From Chloroflexota bacterium (GTDB lineage: Bacteria; Chloroflexota; Dehalococcoidia; Lucifugimonadales; UBA1127): a DNA stretch of 48,914 nucleotides. A model generated the notes under the pieces. It ran no database searches and was not told where the DNA came from. It saw only the letters and a list, made by a program, of their open reading frames with translations. The position numbers were made by a program, and so were the translations under genes. The DNA lies in the NCBI GenBank assembly GCA_026713825.1, contig JAPONS010000074.1:1-48914 (forward strand). Direction: 5' to 3'. Positions 40,911-48,833 of the stretch are shown here, one piece after another; position 1 is the stretch's first letter, and every line of letters starts with the position of its first letter.

Positions 40911-41489
40911 CTACCACTCCTGGTAATCGTGGAAGGGGAAGGACTTGCGCCCCGGGAAGCCCTCGAACTCCTCGTACAGGATGAGGACGCGCGGGTCCGG
41001 GTGTCCGGGGAACTCGACGCCGAAGAGGTCGTGCCCCTCCCGCTCGAACCAGTCCGCGCCCCGCCACACCCCCGTCACCGAGGGCACCGACGGCGTCTCC
41101 GGCGACGTGTCCACCTTCAGCGTCAGCTTGTGCCGGTGCTCGCGCGACCAGAGGTGGTACACCACCTGGAAGCGGTCCTCGTAGTCGACGACGGAGAGGC
41201 AGCGCAGGTAGTCGAAGGAGAGCGAGGGGTCGCCGCGAAGCGTCGCGCAGGCGTCCAGCAGCCGCGCAGAGGCCACGGTCACGACCACCTCGTCCAGCGC
41301 GGTGTCAACCTCCGGCTCGAAGGGGGCCAGCGGGCCGGGCAGCAGCGCCTTCAGGGCCTCGCCGCGGTCGTCCAGCCCGATCGGGGGCGGCGCCGCCTGC
41401 CTAGGCGCTCTCGCCGGCGCCGTCTCCTGAGAGCTCGCTTCCTGGGAGGGCGTGCTCTCCTGGTCGGGCTGGGGGGTTACTTCCTCCAT
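40911..41489 (-). CDS. nuoC: Complex I subunit C (30-kDa subunit)
   Basis: 192 residues, a stand-alone NuoC. The first 40 residues are a Gln/Ser/Pro/Ala-rich extension not typical of the family; the fold begins around [13 protein letters not shown]. The family signature lies in [26 protein letters not shown] (about residues 144-170) and the C-terminal [13 protein letters not shown]. The ATG at 41489 has GAGGCGAT upstream. Its first 89 bp overlap the nuoB 3' end in another frame. Confidence 0.93.
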   Translation of the reverse strand: MEEVTPQPDQESTPSQEASSQETAPARAPRQAAPPPIGLDDRGEALKALLPGPLAPFEPEVDTALDEVVVTVASARLLDACATLRGDPSLSFDYLRCLSVVDYEDRFQVVYHLWSREHRHKLTLKVDTSPETPSVPSVTGVWRGADWFEREGHDLFGVEFPGHPDPRVLILYEEFEGFPGRKSFPFHDYQEW

Positions 41490-42087
41490 ATCGCCTCGCG
41501 TCGTGTTGGATCTTGTCCTGCAGCCGCAGCAGCCCGTCCATGAGCGCCTCCGGCCGCGGCGGGCACCCGGGGATGTACACGTCCACCGGCACGATGTGGT
41601 CGACGCCCATTACCACGGAGTAGGAGCGATAGTAGGGCCCGCCGTTGGTGGCGCAGCTCCCCATCGCGATGACCCACTTGGGCTCCGGCATCTGCTCGTA
41701 CAGCAGCTTGATGGGCTCGGCCATCTTCTTCACCACGGTGCCCGCCACGATCATCACGTCCGACTGCCGCGGCGACGGCCACGTCACGATGCCCATCCGG
41801 TCAAGGTCGTGGTTGGCCATGTATGTCGACATCATCTCGATGGCGCAGCACGCCAGCCCGAAGGTCAGCGGCCACAGCGAGTTCTTCCTCGCCAGCGCCA
41901 GCAGGTCCTCCAGCGGAGCCGTGATGACGCCCGGCGCGCCGCTGCGGTAGGGCGCGGCCGGCGCGACGTTCCCCTCCGCCGCCTCTGACGGCGGCAGGTC
42001 CATGCTGCTGCTCCGCTCCCACTTCTGGTACCACCCCGGCACGACGGGGCTAATGCCCCACGTGGGCTTGTCCTTCTCTACCGCCAC
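41401..42087 (-). CDS. nuoB: Complex I subunit B (N2 cluster subunit)
   Basis: 228 residues if started at GTG 42087, which overlaps the nuoA stop by 10 bp and has AGGGGG upstream; ATG 42003 would give about 200 residues with GGAGCGGAGCAGC before it. NuoB carries cluster N2, the last before quinone. Its ligands are in [11 protein letters not shown] (two adjacent Cys), [11 protein letters not shown] and [17 protein letters not shown]. The C-terminal 30 residues ([19 protein letters not shown] and beyond) are low complexity and encoded in the segment overlapping nuoC. Confidence 0.94.
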   Translation of the reverse strand: MAVEKDKPTWGISPVVPGWYQKWERSSSMDLPPSEAAEGNVAPAAPYRSGAPGVITAPLEDLLALARKNSLWPLTFGLACCAIEMMSTYMANHDLDRMGIVTWPSPRQSDVMIVAGTVVKKMAEPIKLLYEQMPEPKWVIAMGSCATNGGPYYRSYSVVMGVDHIVPVDVYIPGCPPRPEALMDGLLRLQDKIQHDARRYGGSNPPARPGEHALPGSELSGDGAGESA

Positions 42088-42446
42088 TGCAGGACCCCCT
42101 TGCGCCACCCGTACAGCACGCCGAAGAGCAGGATGGCGATGAACAGGATCATCTCGTAGAAGACCCAGGAGGCGCCATCGAGGAACATCAGGATCCACGG
42201 GAAGAGGAAGACAGCCTCCACGTCAAACAGCAGGAAGAGGATGGCGAAGATGTAGTAGCGGACGTGGATCTGCGACCACGAGAAGGGCGTCGGCGGGATG
42301 CCGCACTCGAAGGGCAGCTCCTTCATTGCCGACTTGCGCCTGGGCGCGAGGAAGAAGCTCGCGGCCAGCATGCCGCCCATCGCCAGCAGCCCCACGGCCC
42401 CGACGATGACGACGGCGGTGTAGTTCAGGGCATACCCCTCCGGCAT
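42078..42446 (-). CDS. nuoA: Complex I subunit A
   Basis: 122 residues with three transmembrane helices, typical for NuoA/ND3. The conserved loop [20 protein letters not shown] followed by [23 protein letters not shown] includes the Cys of the ND3-type loop (FECG) and the acidic FDVE motif. The ATG at 42446 is preceded by GAGGTCTTTGCC. It is the first gene of the nuo cluster; no nuoE, F or G is found next to it, since an unrelated regulator lies upstream. Confidence 0.95.
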   Translation of the reverse strand: MPEGYALNYTAVVIVGAVGLLAMGGMLAASFFLAPRRKSAMKELPFECGIPPTPFSWSQIHVRYYIFAILFLLFDVEAVFLFPWILMFLDGASWVFYEMILFIAILLFGVLYGWRKGVLQWR

Positions 42447-42571
42447 GGCAAAGACCTCCGCGCACCACTATAGCACGGCGGCATTGGCGTCGTCATGGGC
42501 GCGCCCCTCCCCTGCCCTACAGCGGGAACGCTGTGTAGGTCAACCTGACATCACAAGGGGAAGGTGGTGCC

Positions 42572-43309
42572 CTAGCCCATCTGCCTGGACCTGTCATAGA
42601 GGAGCCGAGGATTCTCGCTCAATAGATGAATTGGCGGGGTGATTACATGCCCTTCGCGCACGGTTTCATGTAATCGCCTGTCAGTCAGAAAAGGTTGGGA
42701 AGGTGTAATGACATATGCTTGCACGCCTTTCTTATGCAGCTCCTTTATCAATTCCGAAAAGTCCGGATCCACAGTGATTAGCAATACCACCGTCGCATCA
42801 GGGTCCTGCCCGGAGTCTGAGGCAGCTTGCGAGAAAATGTACTCGAACCAGTCCCCATCGTCCTGCCAGATGCGCCAATCTTGTGCTTCAAGCTCCGATG
42901 CAAGTTGCTGCTGAGAGGGATTGAGGAAAGCCTTGAGTCGCAGGTGCTTTACGTTCGGCGCAAGGCGCTTGGCCTCATCAACGATCCAGCGCGAAGCTTG
43001 ATCACCGTTATTGAACATAGGAGCGACGCTTAGCCCGTCCCAAAACACTAGAACACTGTCACGAACCTTTGCCTTCTGTCTGACCGGGGCAAAGAACGTA
43101 GGCATGTAGCCTCCTTCCATAGCAACGGAGTAGATTCTTGCTAGCCACTTGGCATCCGGCGTAGTCGATCCAGTCTCCCAGCGCGACAATGAGTTCTGGA
43201 GAACGCCCAGCTTGGTAGCCATCTGCGACTGTGAAAGGCCCAACTGTCGACGAGTTTCTATCAAACTCTCCTTCAGGAACTGGTACGAACCAGTCTTTGG
43301 CGTCGGCAT
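42572..43309 (-). CDS. XRE-type HTH fused to a NYN (PIN-like) domain
   Basis: 245 residues. Residues about 10-60 are an XRE/Cro-like helix-turn-helix (RRQLGLSQSQMATKLGVLQN then SLSRWETG). From about 84 to 215 lies a NYN/LabA-like PIN-fold domain: SVLVFWDGLSVAPMF with Asp91, ATVVLLITVDPDFSELIKEL with acidic residues at the expected position, and KGVQAYVITPSQPFLTDRRL. NYN domains are metal-dependent ribonuclease folds. The combination suggests a DNA-binding regulator that is also, or controls, an RNase. The ATG at 43309 has no ribosome site but stands six bases after a good -10 box, so the mRNA is probably leaderless. A palindrome in the promoter suggests autoregulation. Confidence 0.8.
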   Translation of the reverse strand: MPTPKTGSYQFLKESLIETRRQLGLSQSQMATKLGVLQNSLSRWETGSTTPDAKWLARIYSVAMEGGYMPTFFAPVRQKAKVRDSVLVFWDGLSVAPMFNNGDQASRWIVDEAKRLAPNVKHLRLKAFLNPSQQQLASELEAQDWRIWQDDGDWFEYIFSQAASDSGQDPDATVVLLITVDPDFSELIKELHKKGVQAYVITPSQPFLTDRRLHETVREGHVITPPIHLLSENPRLLYDRSRQMG

Positions 43310-43315
43310 GTTACA

Positions 43316-43344
43316 AGTATATACAGTTCTGTAGAATTCATCAA
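43316..43344 (-). promoter_or_regulatory. Promoter of the XRE-NYN gene with a palindromic operator in its spacer
   Basis: Minus strand: TTGATG (complement of 43339-43344), 17-bp spacer, TATACT (complement of 43316-43321). The spacer contains TACAG-TT-CTGTA (43322-43333), a perfect inverted repeat of 5-bp arms. Initiation at the usual distance falls on the A of the ATG at 43309. Confidence 0.75.
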
Positions 43345-43423
43345 CAGGATTGATAAATGGGTTCACGCAATACCTCCATAGTCCATGTCTATGAGCCGTC
43401 ATCTCTCACCCACCTGACTCCGC

Positions 43424-43448
43424 CGTTCGCCCTGAGCCCCGGCGAAAG
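43424..43448. repeat. Variant of the dispersed CCGTTCGCCCTGAGC repeat
   Basis: CCGTTCGCCCTGAGC continues to CCCGGCGAAAGGG; TTCGCC (43426-43431) pairs with GGCGAA (43441-43446). It resembles the copies at 10937 and 45103 and lies upstream of the MFS gene. Confidence 0.65.
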
Positions 43449-43495
43449 GGTCTCGCACAGGACCCGCCGGAGGGTGACCCCACCCCCTACCTCCC

Positions 43496-43507
43496 CTGTG
43501 CTAGAAT
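43496..43507 (+). promoter_or_regulatory. Extended -10 element of the MFS gene
   Basis: TGTGCTAGAAT gives an extended -10 (TG-C-TAGAAT, hexamer at 43502-43507). Transcription would start around 43514, downstream of the ATG at 43506, which supports the GTG at 43536 as the real start. Confidence 0.45.
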
Positions 43508-43535
43508 GGCGCAACTATTCCGGCAGGGGCGGCAT

Positions 43536-44810
43536 GTGACGAACGCGCTCTCCGGCATCGGGTCCCGCTACTTTGCGGCGCTGGCCTACGCCGACTACCG
43601 CTGGCTGTGGATCGCGGCCATGGGTGGGGCGTCGGCCTACTGGGCGCTCATCGTCGCGAGGGGCATCCTCGTGCTGGAGATGTCCGACTCCTCCGCGTGG
43701 GTGGGCATCGTCACCTTCGCCGCCATGGGCCCGCGCTTCCTCATCCCGCCGCTCGCCGGCTACCTCGCCGACCGCTTCAACCGCCGCGACGTCCTGGCCG
43801 CCGCCTACTGGGCGAACACCGTCAACAACGGCGTCCTCGCCCTGCTGGCCCTGACCGGGTCGCTGGAGCTGTGGCACGTGCTGGCCCTGTCCATCCTGAA
43901 CGGCACCGCGCGCACGTTCCAGATGACGGCGACCGCCTCGCTGGTGCCGAACCTGGTCCCGCGCGAGAAGCTGCTGAACGCCGTGTCGCTGAACTCGGCG
44001 ACACAACAGGGGTCGCGGCTCATCGGGCCGGGGCTGATCGCGCCGCTGCTGGCCATCTACGGGCCGGACGCCGCCTTTGTCGGCTGCACGGCCTTCTACG
44101 CCCTGGGTGTCGTCATGATCAGCCGCATCCAGACCCGCTCGTCGGGCGGCCTTGGCCGGGGCTCCAACCTCCTCAGCAGTCTGGGCTCCGCCGCGGGGGT
44201 CGTCTACCGGCACCCGGAGCTCCGGGTGCTCTTCGGCATCGTGGCCTTCCATTGCGCCATGACCATGTCCTTCGAGGCCATCTTCCCCGCCATATCGCTG
44301 AACGTGCTGGACACGGGGCGGACGGGGGTGAGCTACCTGATGATGGCCGTGGGCGCGGGCGGGCTGGTCTCAGCCATCTTCATTGCGGGCGTGCGCGCCG
44401 AACGAATGCGAGGCCGCATCCTGCTGGTCTCCGGCGTCGTGAGCGGCATCTCCATGCTGGGGCTGGCAACCGCGACCTCCCTCCCGACGGCAGTGGCGGC
44501 CGCGGCCCTCATGGGAGCTTCGCAAGCGGGCTTCATGGCGCTGCTGGCCGCGATGGTGCAGACGCTGGCGCCGGAGGAGATGCGGGGGCGCATCAGCGGC
44601 CTCAACCAGATCAACCTGGGCGGCACCATGGCCGTGTTCAACCTCGTCAACGGCTTTGCCGTCGACTTCATCGGGCCGCAGACGGTGCTGGTGTTCCTCG
44701 GCCTCGGCTTCGCGGGCATCGTGACGGCGAGCCTGCTCATAGCGGCGCTCCGCGGCATTTACTTCCAGGGCGTCCCCCTGTCGGCGCGAGCGCCGGCCGC
44801 GGCGGCCTAG
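43536..44810 (+). CDS. Major facilitator superfamily transporter (putative exporter)
   Basis: 424 residues with about 12 transmembrane helices. MFS signatures include the loop between helices 2 and 3, PPLAGYLADRFNRRDVL (G-x-x-x-D-R-x-x-R-R type), and the corresponding half-repeat VQTLAPEEMRGRISGLNQIN. The pattern is like EntS/enterobactin-exporter and multidrug proteins, with no sign of a sugar porter. GTG 43536 is preferred: GGCAGGGGCGGCAT precedes it and an extended -10 overlaps the alternative ATG at 43506. The substrate is unknown. Confidence 0.82.
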   Translation: MTNALSGIGSRYFAALAYADYRWLWIAAMGGASAYWALIVARGILVLEMSDSSAWVGIVTFAAMGPRFLIPPLAGYLADRFNRRDVLAAAYWANTVNNGVLALLALTGSLELWHVLALSILNGTARTFQMTATASLVPNLVPREKLLNAVSLNSATQQGSRLIGPGLIAPLLAIYGPDAAFVGCTAFYALGVVMISRIQTRSSGGLGRGSNLLSSLGSAAGVVYRHPELRVLFGIVAFHCAMTMSFEAIFPAISLNVLDTGRTGVSYLMMAVGAGGLVSAIFIAGVRAERMRGRILLVSGVVSGISMLGLATATSLPTAVAAAALMGASQAGFMALLAAMVQTLAPEEMRGRISGLNQINLGGTMAVFNLVNGFAVDFIGPQTVLVFLGLGFAGIVTASLLIAALRGIYFQGVPLSARAPAAAA

Positions 44811-44827
44811 CCCCTCACGCACAAACC

Positions 44828-45091
44828 ATGGACGACAACGAATTCATCCAACGCATGCGGCAGCGCATCCAGGAGAGCACCGGCGTCGACGTGTCGCTGG
44901 AGCTCGACCACGTCCAGGCCGGCGACGTTGACGTCATCCTGACCGGCCCCCAGCCGCGCGTCCTCATGGGCGCCGACGCCCTCCAGCACGCAGGCCTCGC
45001 CCGCATGTTCATCCAATACGCCATCCTCTGCATCAAAGAGAACCGCAAAGTGGACCAGGACGAGTTCACCCGGTTCCTACGGCGGAACTAG
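44828..45091 (+). CDS. Small conserved-looking protein of unknown function
   Basis: 87 residues, starting ATG 44828 17 bp after the MFS stop. Sequence DDNEFIQRMRQRIQESTGVD, then VSLELDHVQAGDVDVILTGP, LMGADALQHAGLARMFIQYA and a basic end FTRFLRRN suggests a small alpha/beta soluble protein. No family was recognised. It lacks a clear ribosome binding site and is probably translated by coupling to the MFS gene. The regular codon composition and clean frame support a real gene. Confidence 0.6.
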   Translation: MDDNEFIQRMRQRIQESTGVDVSLELDHVQAGDVDVILTGPQPRVLMGADALQHAGLARMFIQYAILCIKENRKVDQDEFTRFLRRN

Positions 45092-45102
45092 AGCCTCACC
45101 AT

Positions 45103-45130
45103 CCGTTCGCCCTGAGCCTGTCGAAGGGTG
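45103..45130. repeat. Dispersed CCGTTCGCCCTGAGCCTG repeat
   Basis: This copy reads CCGTTCGCCCTGAGCCTG then TCGAAGGGTG. It is almost identical to the copy at 10937-10964 and lies between the small protein gene and the methyltransferase promoter. Confidence 0.8.
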
Positions 45131-45135
45131 CCGCG

Positions 45136-45164
45136 TTGTCCGGCACCAATAGTTAGGGGATAAT
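45136..45164 (+). promoter_or_regulatory. Promoter of the methyltransferase-nuclease gene
   Basis: TTGTCC (45136-45141), 17-bp spacer, GATAAT (45159-45164). Initiation would fall about 3 nt before the ATG at 45174, giving a nearly leaderless mRNA. AGGGGA lies within the promoter and is too far upstream to be a ribosome site on such a transcript. Confidence 0.55.
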
Positions 45165-45173
45165 ACCCGCACT

Positions 45174-46919
45174 ATGCAGAACTCTCTCTACTACGGCGAC
45201 AACCTAACTGTTCTTCGCGAGCACATCCCCGACGAATCAGTTGACCTCATCTATCTAGATCCTCCTTTCAACTCCAACGCTTCCTACAATGTACTTTTCA
45301 AAGAGAAGACAGGAGAGGAATCTGCTGCTCAATTCAAGGCATTTACAGACACATGGAAGTGGACAAAGGACACTCAATGGGCGTTTGAGAAGGACATCAT
45401 TGCAAATCCTGCCGTTCCAGTTGCCGTTAGGGACATGGTCGACGCGTTCAAGAAGTTCATCGGCCAAAATGACATGATGGCCTATCTGGTGATGATGGCC
45501 CCCCGCCTGGTGGAGTTGCGACGGGTACTCAAGCAAACTGGCAGCCTGTATCTGCACTGTGACCCGACAGCTAGCCACTATCTGAAAATCCTCATGGACG
45601 CGGTGTTTGGAAAGGACCAATTCAGAAATGAGATAGTTTGGCGCCGAACGGGGTCGCACAATCAAAATAAGCGCTTTGGTCCAATCCATGATGTGATCCT
45701 GTTTTATACCAAATCTGACAATTACCTTTTCGACGTACAATTCCAGCCTGTCGCGAAAGGACACGTTGATGGGTATTTCCGACAGGAGGACGACAAGGGT
45801 AAGTATTGGACCAACGCGTTGACCGGGGCTGGCACGCGAAATGGAGAATCAGGTCAACCATGGAGGGGATATGACCCCACTCCCCATGACAGGCATTGGG
45901 CTGTTCCAGGGAACTTAGTAGCCGAACTAGGAATCGACGCAACAATATCACAGCATGAAAAGCTGGAGCAGCTATATCAGGCTGGATATGTTGACCTTCC
46001 CACAAAAGCCAGCGATGCCCTACCGACTTTCCGACAATACCTTAAGGATCTGCCTGGCTCACCGCTTCAGGATCTTTGGGCGTACCAGCCGTACACCCGA
46101 GGCGTCCTATACGGGGATGAACGCGCAATTGATGAGGATGTCCGCTGGATTCCTAGGCAGGGTGGCAAGGAAAGGCTAGGTTACCAAACACAAAAGCCCC
46201 AGGCTCTCCTTGAACGAGTGATAAAGGCAAGTACCAGCCAAGGCCAAATGGTGCTAGACCCATTCTGTGGATGCGGCACCGCGATTGCAGCTGCGCAGGC
46301 CTTGGGTCGCCAGTGGATAGGCATTGACATCACGCATCTTGCAGTAGCTTTGATGAAGAATCGCCTACGTACAGCCTTCAATTTGGAAGCTGGCAAGGAC
46401 TACACAGTGATCGGGGAGCCAGTAGACGTCGGCAGCGCCCAAGCCTTAGCGGAGCAGGACCGTTTTCAATTCCAGTTCTGGGCACTATCGCTATTGGAGG
46501 CATTCCCACGCGAGGAGGGCAAGAAGGGGCCGGACGGCGGCATTGACGGTGTTCTTAGTTTCATTGATGGCAAGCAGCGCACGCAGAACAAAGCAATCGT
46601 GCAGGTGAAGAGCGGCCACGTTTCGGCCCCGCAAATAAGAGACCTCAAGGGTGTCGTTGAACGGGAGAAGGCATCCCTAGGTCTGTTCATCACCCTTGAA
46701 GAGCCCACCAGTGTCATGCAAACGGAGGCCATAGCCGCCGGTTTCTTCCACTCGGAACTCTGGCAGAAGGATTACCCGAAGATTCAGATTCGTACCGTTC
46801 AACAGCTCCTGACAGGTCAGGGCTTTGAACTCCCTCCACAGCTTCCGTCTATGTACCAGCCAGCGCAGCGGGTGCGTCGCAAACAGGGACGCCAAGCGTC
46901 TTTTGGGGAGTCGTCATAA
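45174..46919 (+). CDS. Beta-class DNA methyltransferase fused to an Mrr-like nuclease domain
   Basis: 581 residues. Motif IV DPPF is at 29-32 and the SAM-binding motif I DPFCGCG at 362-368, the order of beta-class amino-methyltransferases (N6-adenine or N4-cytosine). The region between, about 130-340, likely holds the target-recognition part. After the methylase, residues 450-545 carry an Mrr-type PD-(D/E)xK restriction fold: KKGPDGGIDG (Asp458) and AIVQVKSG (Gln477-Val-Lys479), then IRDLKGVVEREKASLGLFIT. This would be a one-chain restriction-modification enzyme or a modification-dependent nuclease. Base composition is lower in GC than the neighbours, consistent with transfer. The ATG at 45174 lies close to its promoter. 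Confidence 0.85.
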   Translation: MQNSLYYGDNLTVLREHIPDESVDLIYLDPPFNSNASYNVLFKEKTGEESAAQFKAFTDTWKWTKDTQWAFEKDIIANPAVPVAVRDMVDAFKKFIGQNDMMAYLVMMAPRLVELRRVLKQTGSLYLHCDPTASHYLKILMDAVFGKDQFRNEIVWRRTGSHNQNKRFGPIHDVILFYTKSDNYLFDVQFQPVAKGHVDGYFRQEDDKGKYWTNALTGAGTRNGESGQPWRGYDPTPHDRHWAVPGNLVAELGIDATISQHEKLEQLYQAGYVDLPTKASDALPTFRQYLKDLPGSPLQDLWAYQPYTRGVLYGDERAIDEDVRWIPRQGGKERLGYQTQKPQALLERVIKASTSQGQMVLDPFCGCGTAIAAAQALGRQWIGIDITHLAVALMKNRLRTAFNLEAGKDYTVIGEPVDVGSAQALAEQDRFQFQFWALSLLEAFPREEGKKGPDGGIDGVLSFIDGKQRTQNKAIVQVKSGHVSAPQIRDLKGVVEREKASLGLFITLEEPTSVMQTEAIAAGFFHSELWQKDYPKIQIRTVQQLLTGQGFELPPQLPSMYQPAQRVRRKQGRQASFGESS

Positions 46920-46926
46920 CCCCCTA

Positions 46927-47655
46927 TCAACTCTTCCCCCTCGACGAAAGAAGCCTCTCTAGTCTTCTTTCAATACTCGGATGGGTGTCTCTTTCCTCTC
47001 CCCATTCCGACCTTTCAGCCACTACCTGAAGGGCGTGGGACATGCTCTCTATCCCCACAACGGACGCTGCGCGCCTATCAGCCTCGAACTCAAAATGGCG
47101 AGACAAAAGTGGATTTGCCACCGGAACGATCGTGAGGGCAGCGGCCACGAGCATTAGCAAAATGGGGTCTCCCATAACAGCGGCAATAGTCATAGCGCCG
47201 AAAAGTGCTGTCATCATTACAACCACGCTCTTAAGATTGTGTTTACATGCCAAGTGCGCCATTTCATGTGCTATTACCGCGTTGCCCGCCCGGGTCCAGA
47301 GGCACGAGTTTAGGCCTTCAGTGATGTAGAGCCCTTGGCTGCCCACCCATGCATTGATGTGCCCCCCCTCCACTACCTTCATTACTTTGGGGGGACGCAC
47401 GTTGAGGCGTTGTGCAACTTCAACCACTGCCGAAGGAACTCGCACCTCTTTTGGCCGAACGAGTCTCAACATATTGCGGAGGTCTTTGGGAATGAACTGA
47501 AGTGCGTATTGGGTAATGGTGAAGGGCAATAGCAAGATCCAAACAGGGCCGCTTATGGACGCTAGCCATGCCAGGCCGAATGCAATGGCTATGGTAAGGG
47601 CCACAAGCCCTACCAAAGCACTAATCCTTAATGTCAGCAATCCCGAGTAGGTCAC
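46927..47655 (-). CDS. M48-family (HtpX-like) membrane metalloprotease
   Basis: 242 residues. Two N-terminal hydrophobic helices (about 10-55) are followed by the zinc site HEMAH at 130-134 and the third ligand in RHFEFEADRRAA near 188-190. Two more hydrophobic segments lie between them, as in HtpX, a membrane-bound protease of quality control. A GTG at 47655 with AGGAATTAGTT upstream is the start. It converges with the methyltransferase gene, 7 bp between stops. It is AT-richer than the average and may belong to the same accessory segment. Confidence 0.85.
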   Translation of the reverse strand: MTYSGLLTLRISALVGLVALTIAIAFGLAWLASISGPVWILLLPFTITQYALQFIPKDLRNMLRLVRPKEVRVPSAVVEVAQRLNVRPPKVMKVVEGGHINAWVGSQGLYITEGLNSCLWTRAGNAVIAHEMAHLACKHNLKSVVVMMTALFGAMTIAAVMGDPILLMLVAAALTIVPVANPLLSRHFEFEADRRAASVVGIESMSHALQVVAERSEWGEERDTHPSIERRLERLLSSRGKS

Positions 47656-47800
47656 AACTAATTCCTGCTAGAGTCTCGCAATACAAATTCTAGCAGGGAA
47701 ATAGACTTGAATTCAACTAATTCATCATCAACCCTATGCTTGCATTGACAGTCGAAGGCAAGGCGGGAGAACCGTTACGGGAATCTGCCTGACTCACCCA

Positions 47801-48283
47801 CTACCCCTTCCCGCTCGCCGCCCGTATCTCCGCTATCTGCGCCAGCAGCGCCTCGTCGTCCAGCTCCAGGTCGATGGGCTCGCCGAAGGGCTGCGGGAAC
47901 TCGACGGGGATGGAGTAGTAGACCTCCAGGTAGTTGTTCTCCGGGTCGCGGAAGTAGATGCTCGCCGTGTTCCCGTGGGTGATGATCCGCTCCTCCTTGA
48001 CGCCCTCCTCCTGGAAGAGCTTGTGGAACGCCCTGATGTCCTCCAGGCTCCCCACGTGCATCGAGATCTGCTGCACCAGCTTGACGTCATCGGGCGCCGT
48101 CCGGCCGCTGGTCAGCAGGATCTCGTGGTGCTCCTCCGCCGGCCGCGCCGAGAGGAAGCACGCGTTGCCGTTGGGGAAGGCATCCGTCACCGTAAACCCC
48201 AGCACGCGCGTGTAGAAGTCCAGCATCTTCGGGTAGTCGTAGCAGTGCAGGCCGATGTGGCCCAGCGATGTCACCTTTGGCAT
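47801..48283 (-). CDS. VOC family protein, ring-cleavage dioxygenase-like
   Basis: 160 residues with metal-ligand pattern of type I extradiol dioxygenases/VOC proteins: SLGHIGLHCYDYPKMLDFYT (His), AEEHHEILLTSG (His), KLVQQISMHVGSLEDIRAFH and IYFRDPENNYLEVYYSIP (Glu). Such a single-module-pair protein could act on catechol-like compounds or be another VOC enzyme. The C-terminal DDEALLAQIAEIRAASGKG helix is an extension. The ATG at 48283 has GAGGAGGGCACA upstream. It is divergent from the MmcQ/YjbR gene. Confidence 0.85.
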   Translation of the reverse strand: MPKVTSLGHIGLHCYDYPKMLDFYTRVLGFTVTDAFPNGNACFLSARPAEEHHEILLTSGRTAPDDVKLVQQISMHVGSLEDIRAFHKLFQEEGVKEERIITHGNTASIYFRDPENNYLEVYYSIPVEFPQPFGEPIDLELDDEALLAQIAEIRAASGKG

Positions 48284-48460
48284 TGTGCCCTCCTCTGCCG
48301 CGCACTGTCGGCGCGTTGGCTCAGTGTCGACGATGATATATGGCGATGGGTGTAACGTAGCCTCGACGACGCCCGTCGTCAACGGCAGCCGTGATTGGCT
48401 GCCCGCCGAGTCCAGTGCTATCCTCCCGAAACGCAACACCCCAATACGGAGGCGCACCCC

Positions 48461-48820
48461 GTGGCCGACGGCCTGAAGGACCAGCTCCGCGACTTCGCCC
48501 TCTCGCTGCCCGGCGCGTGGGAGGACCACCCCTGGGGCGAAAGCGCCGCGAAGGTGGGGGTGAAGGTCTTCGCCTTCTTCGGCGTGCCCGGCACGGGCTT
48601 CGGCATGTCGGTCAAGCTGCCCCAGTCCTCCGAGGCCCTCCTCACGATGCCCTTCGCCCGACCCGCCGGCTACAACCTCGGCAAGAGCGGCTGGGTCGAG
48701 ATGCACTTCACCGACGACGACGCCCCGCCAATCGACCTGCTGCTCGACTGCGTCGAGGAGAGCTACCGCGCCATCGCGCCCAAGACCCTCGTGCGAGAGC
48801 TGGACGCGAGGGAGGCGTAG
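48461..48820 (+). CDS. MmcQ/YjbR family protein
   Basis: 119 residues from a GTG at 48461 with GGAGG 8 nt upstream; an upstream frame extension to 48395 has no start signal. Family pattern: LRDFALSLPGAWEDHPWGES, KVFAFFGVPGT, SVKLPQSSEALLTMP, GYNLGKSGWVEMHF and a final helix VEESYRAIAPKTL. MmcQ/YjbR proteins have a small CyaY-like fold and are often called DNA-binding, though roles are unclear. It is the last complete gene in the window. Confidence 0.85.
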   Translation: MADGLKDQLRDFALSLPGAWEDHPWGESAAKVGVKVFAFFGVPGTGFGMSVKLPQSSEALLTMPFARPAGYNLGKSGWVEMHFTDDDAPPIDLLLDCVEESYRAIAPKTLVRELDAREA

Positions 48821-48833
48821 GGTAGGATCGTGA

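Noticed and set aside
42447-42571. A hidden nuoE/F/G upstream of nuoA
   Set aside because: The sequence upstream holds only a short gap and then the XRE-NYN gene; no flavin, NADH or extra Fe-S motifs occur anywhere in the window outside nuoB, nuoI, kor and the A-type carrier.
43506-43535. ATG at 43506 as the MFS start
   Set aside because: It overlaps an extended -10 element and has no ribosome site, whereas the GTG at 43536 has one.
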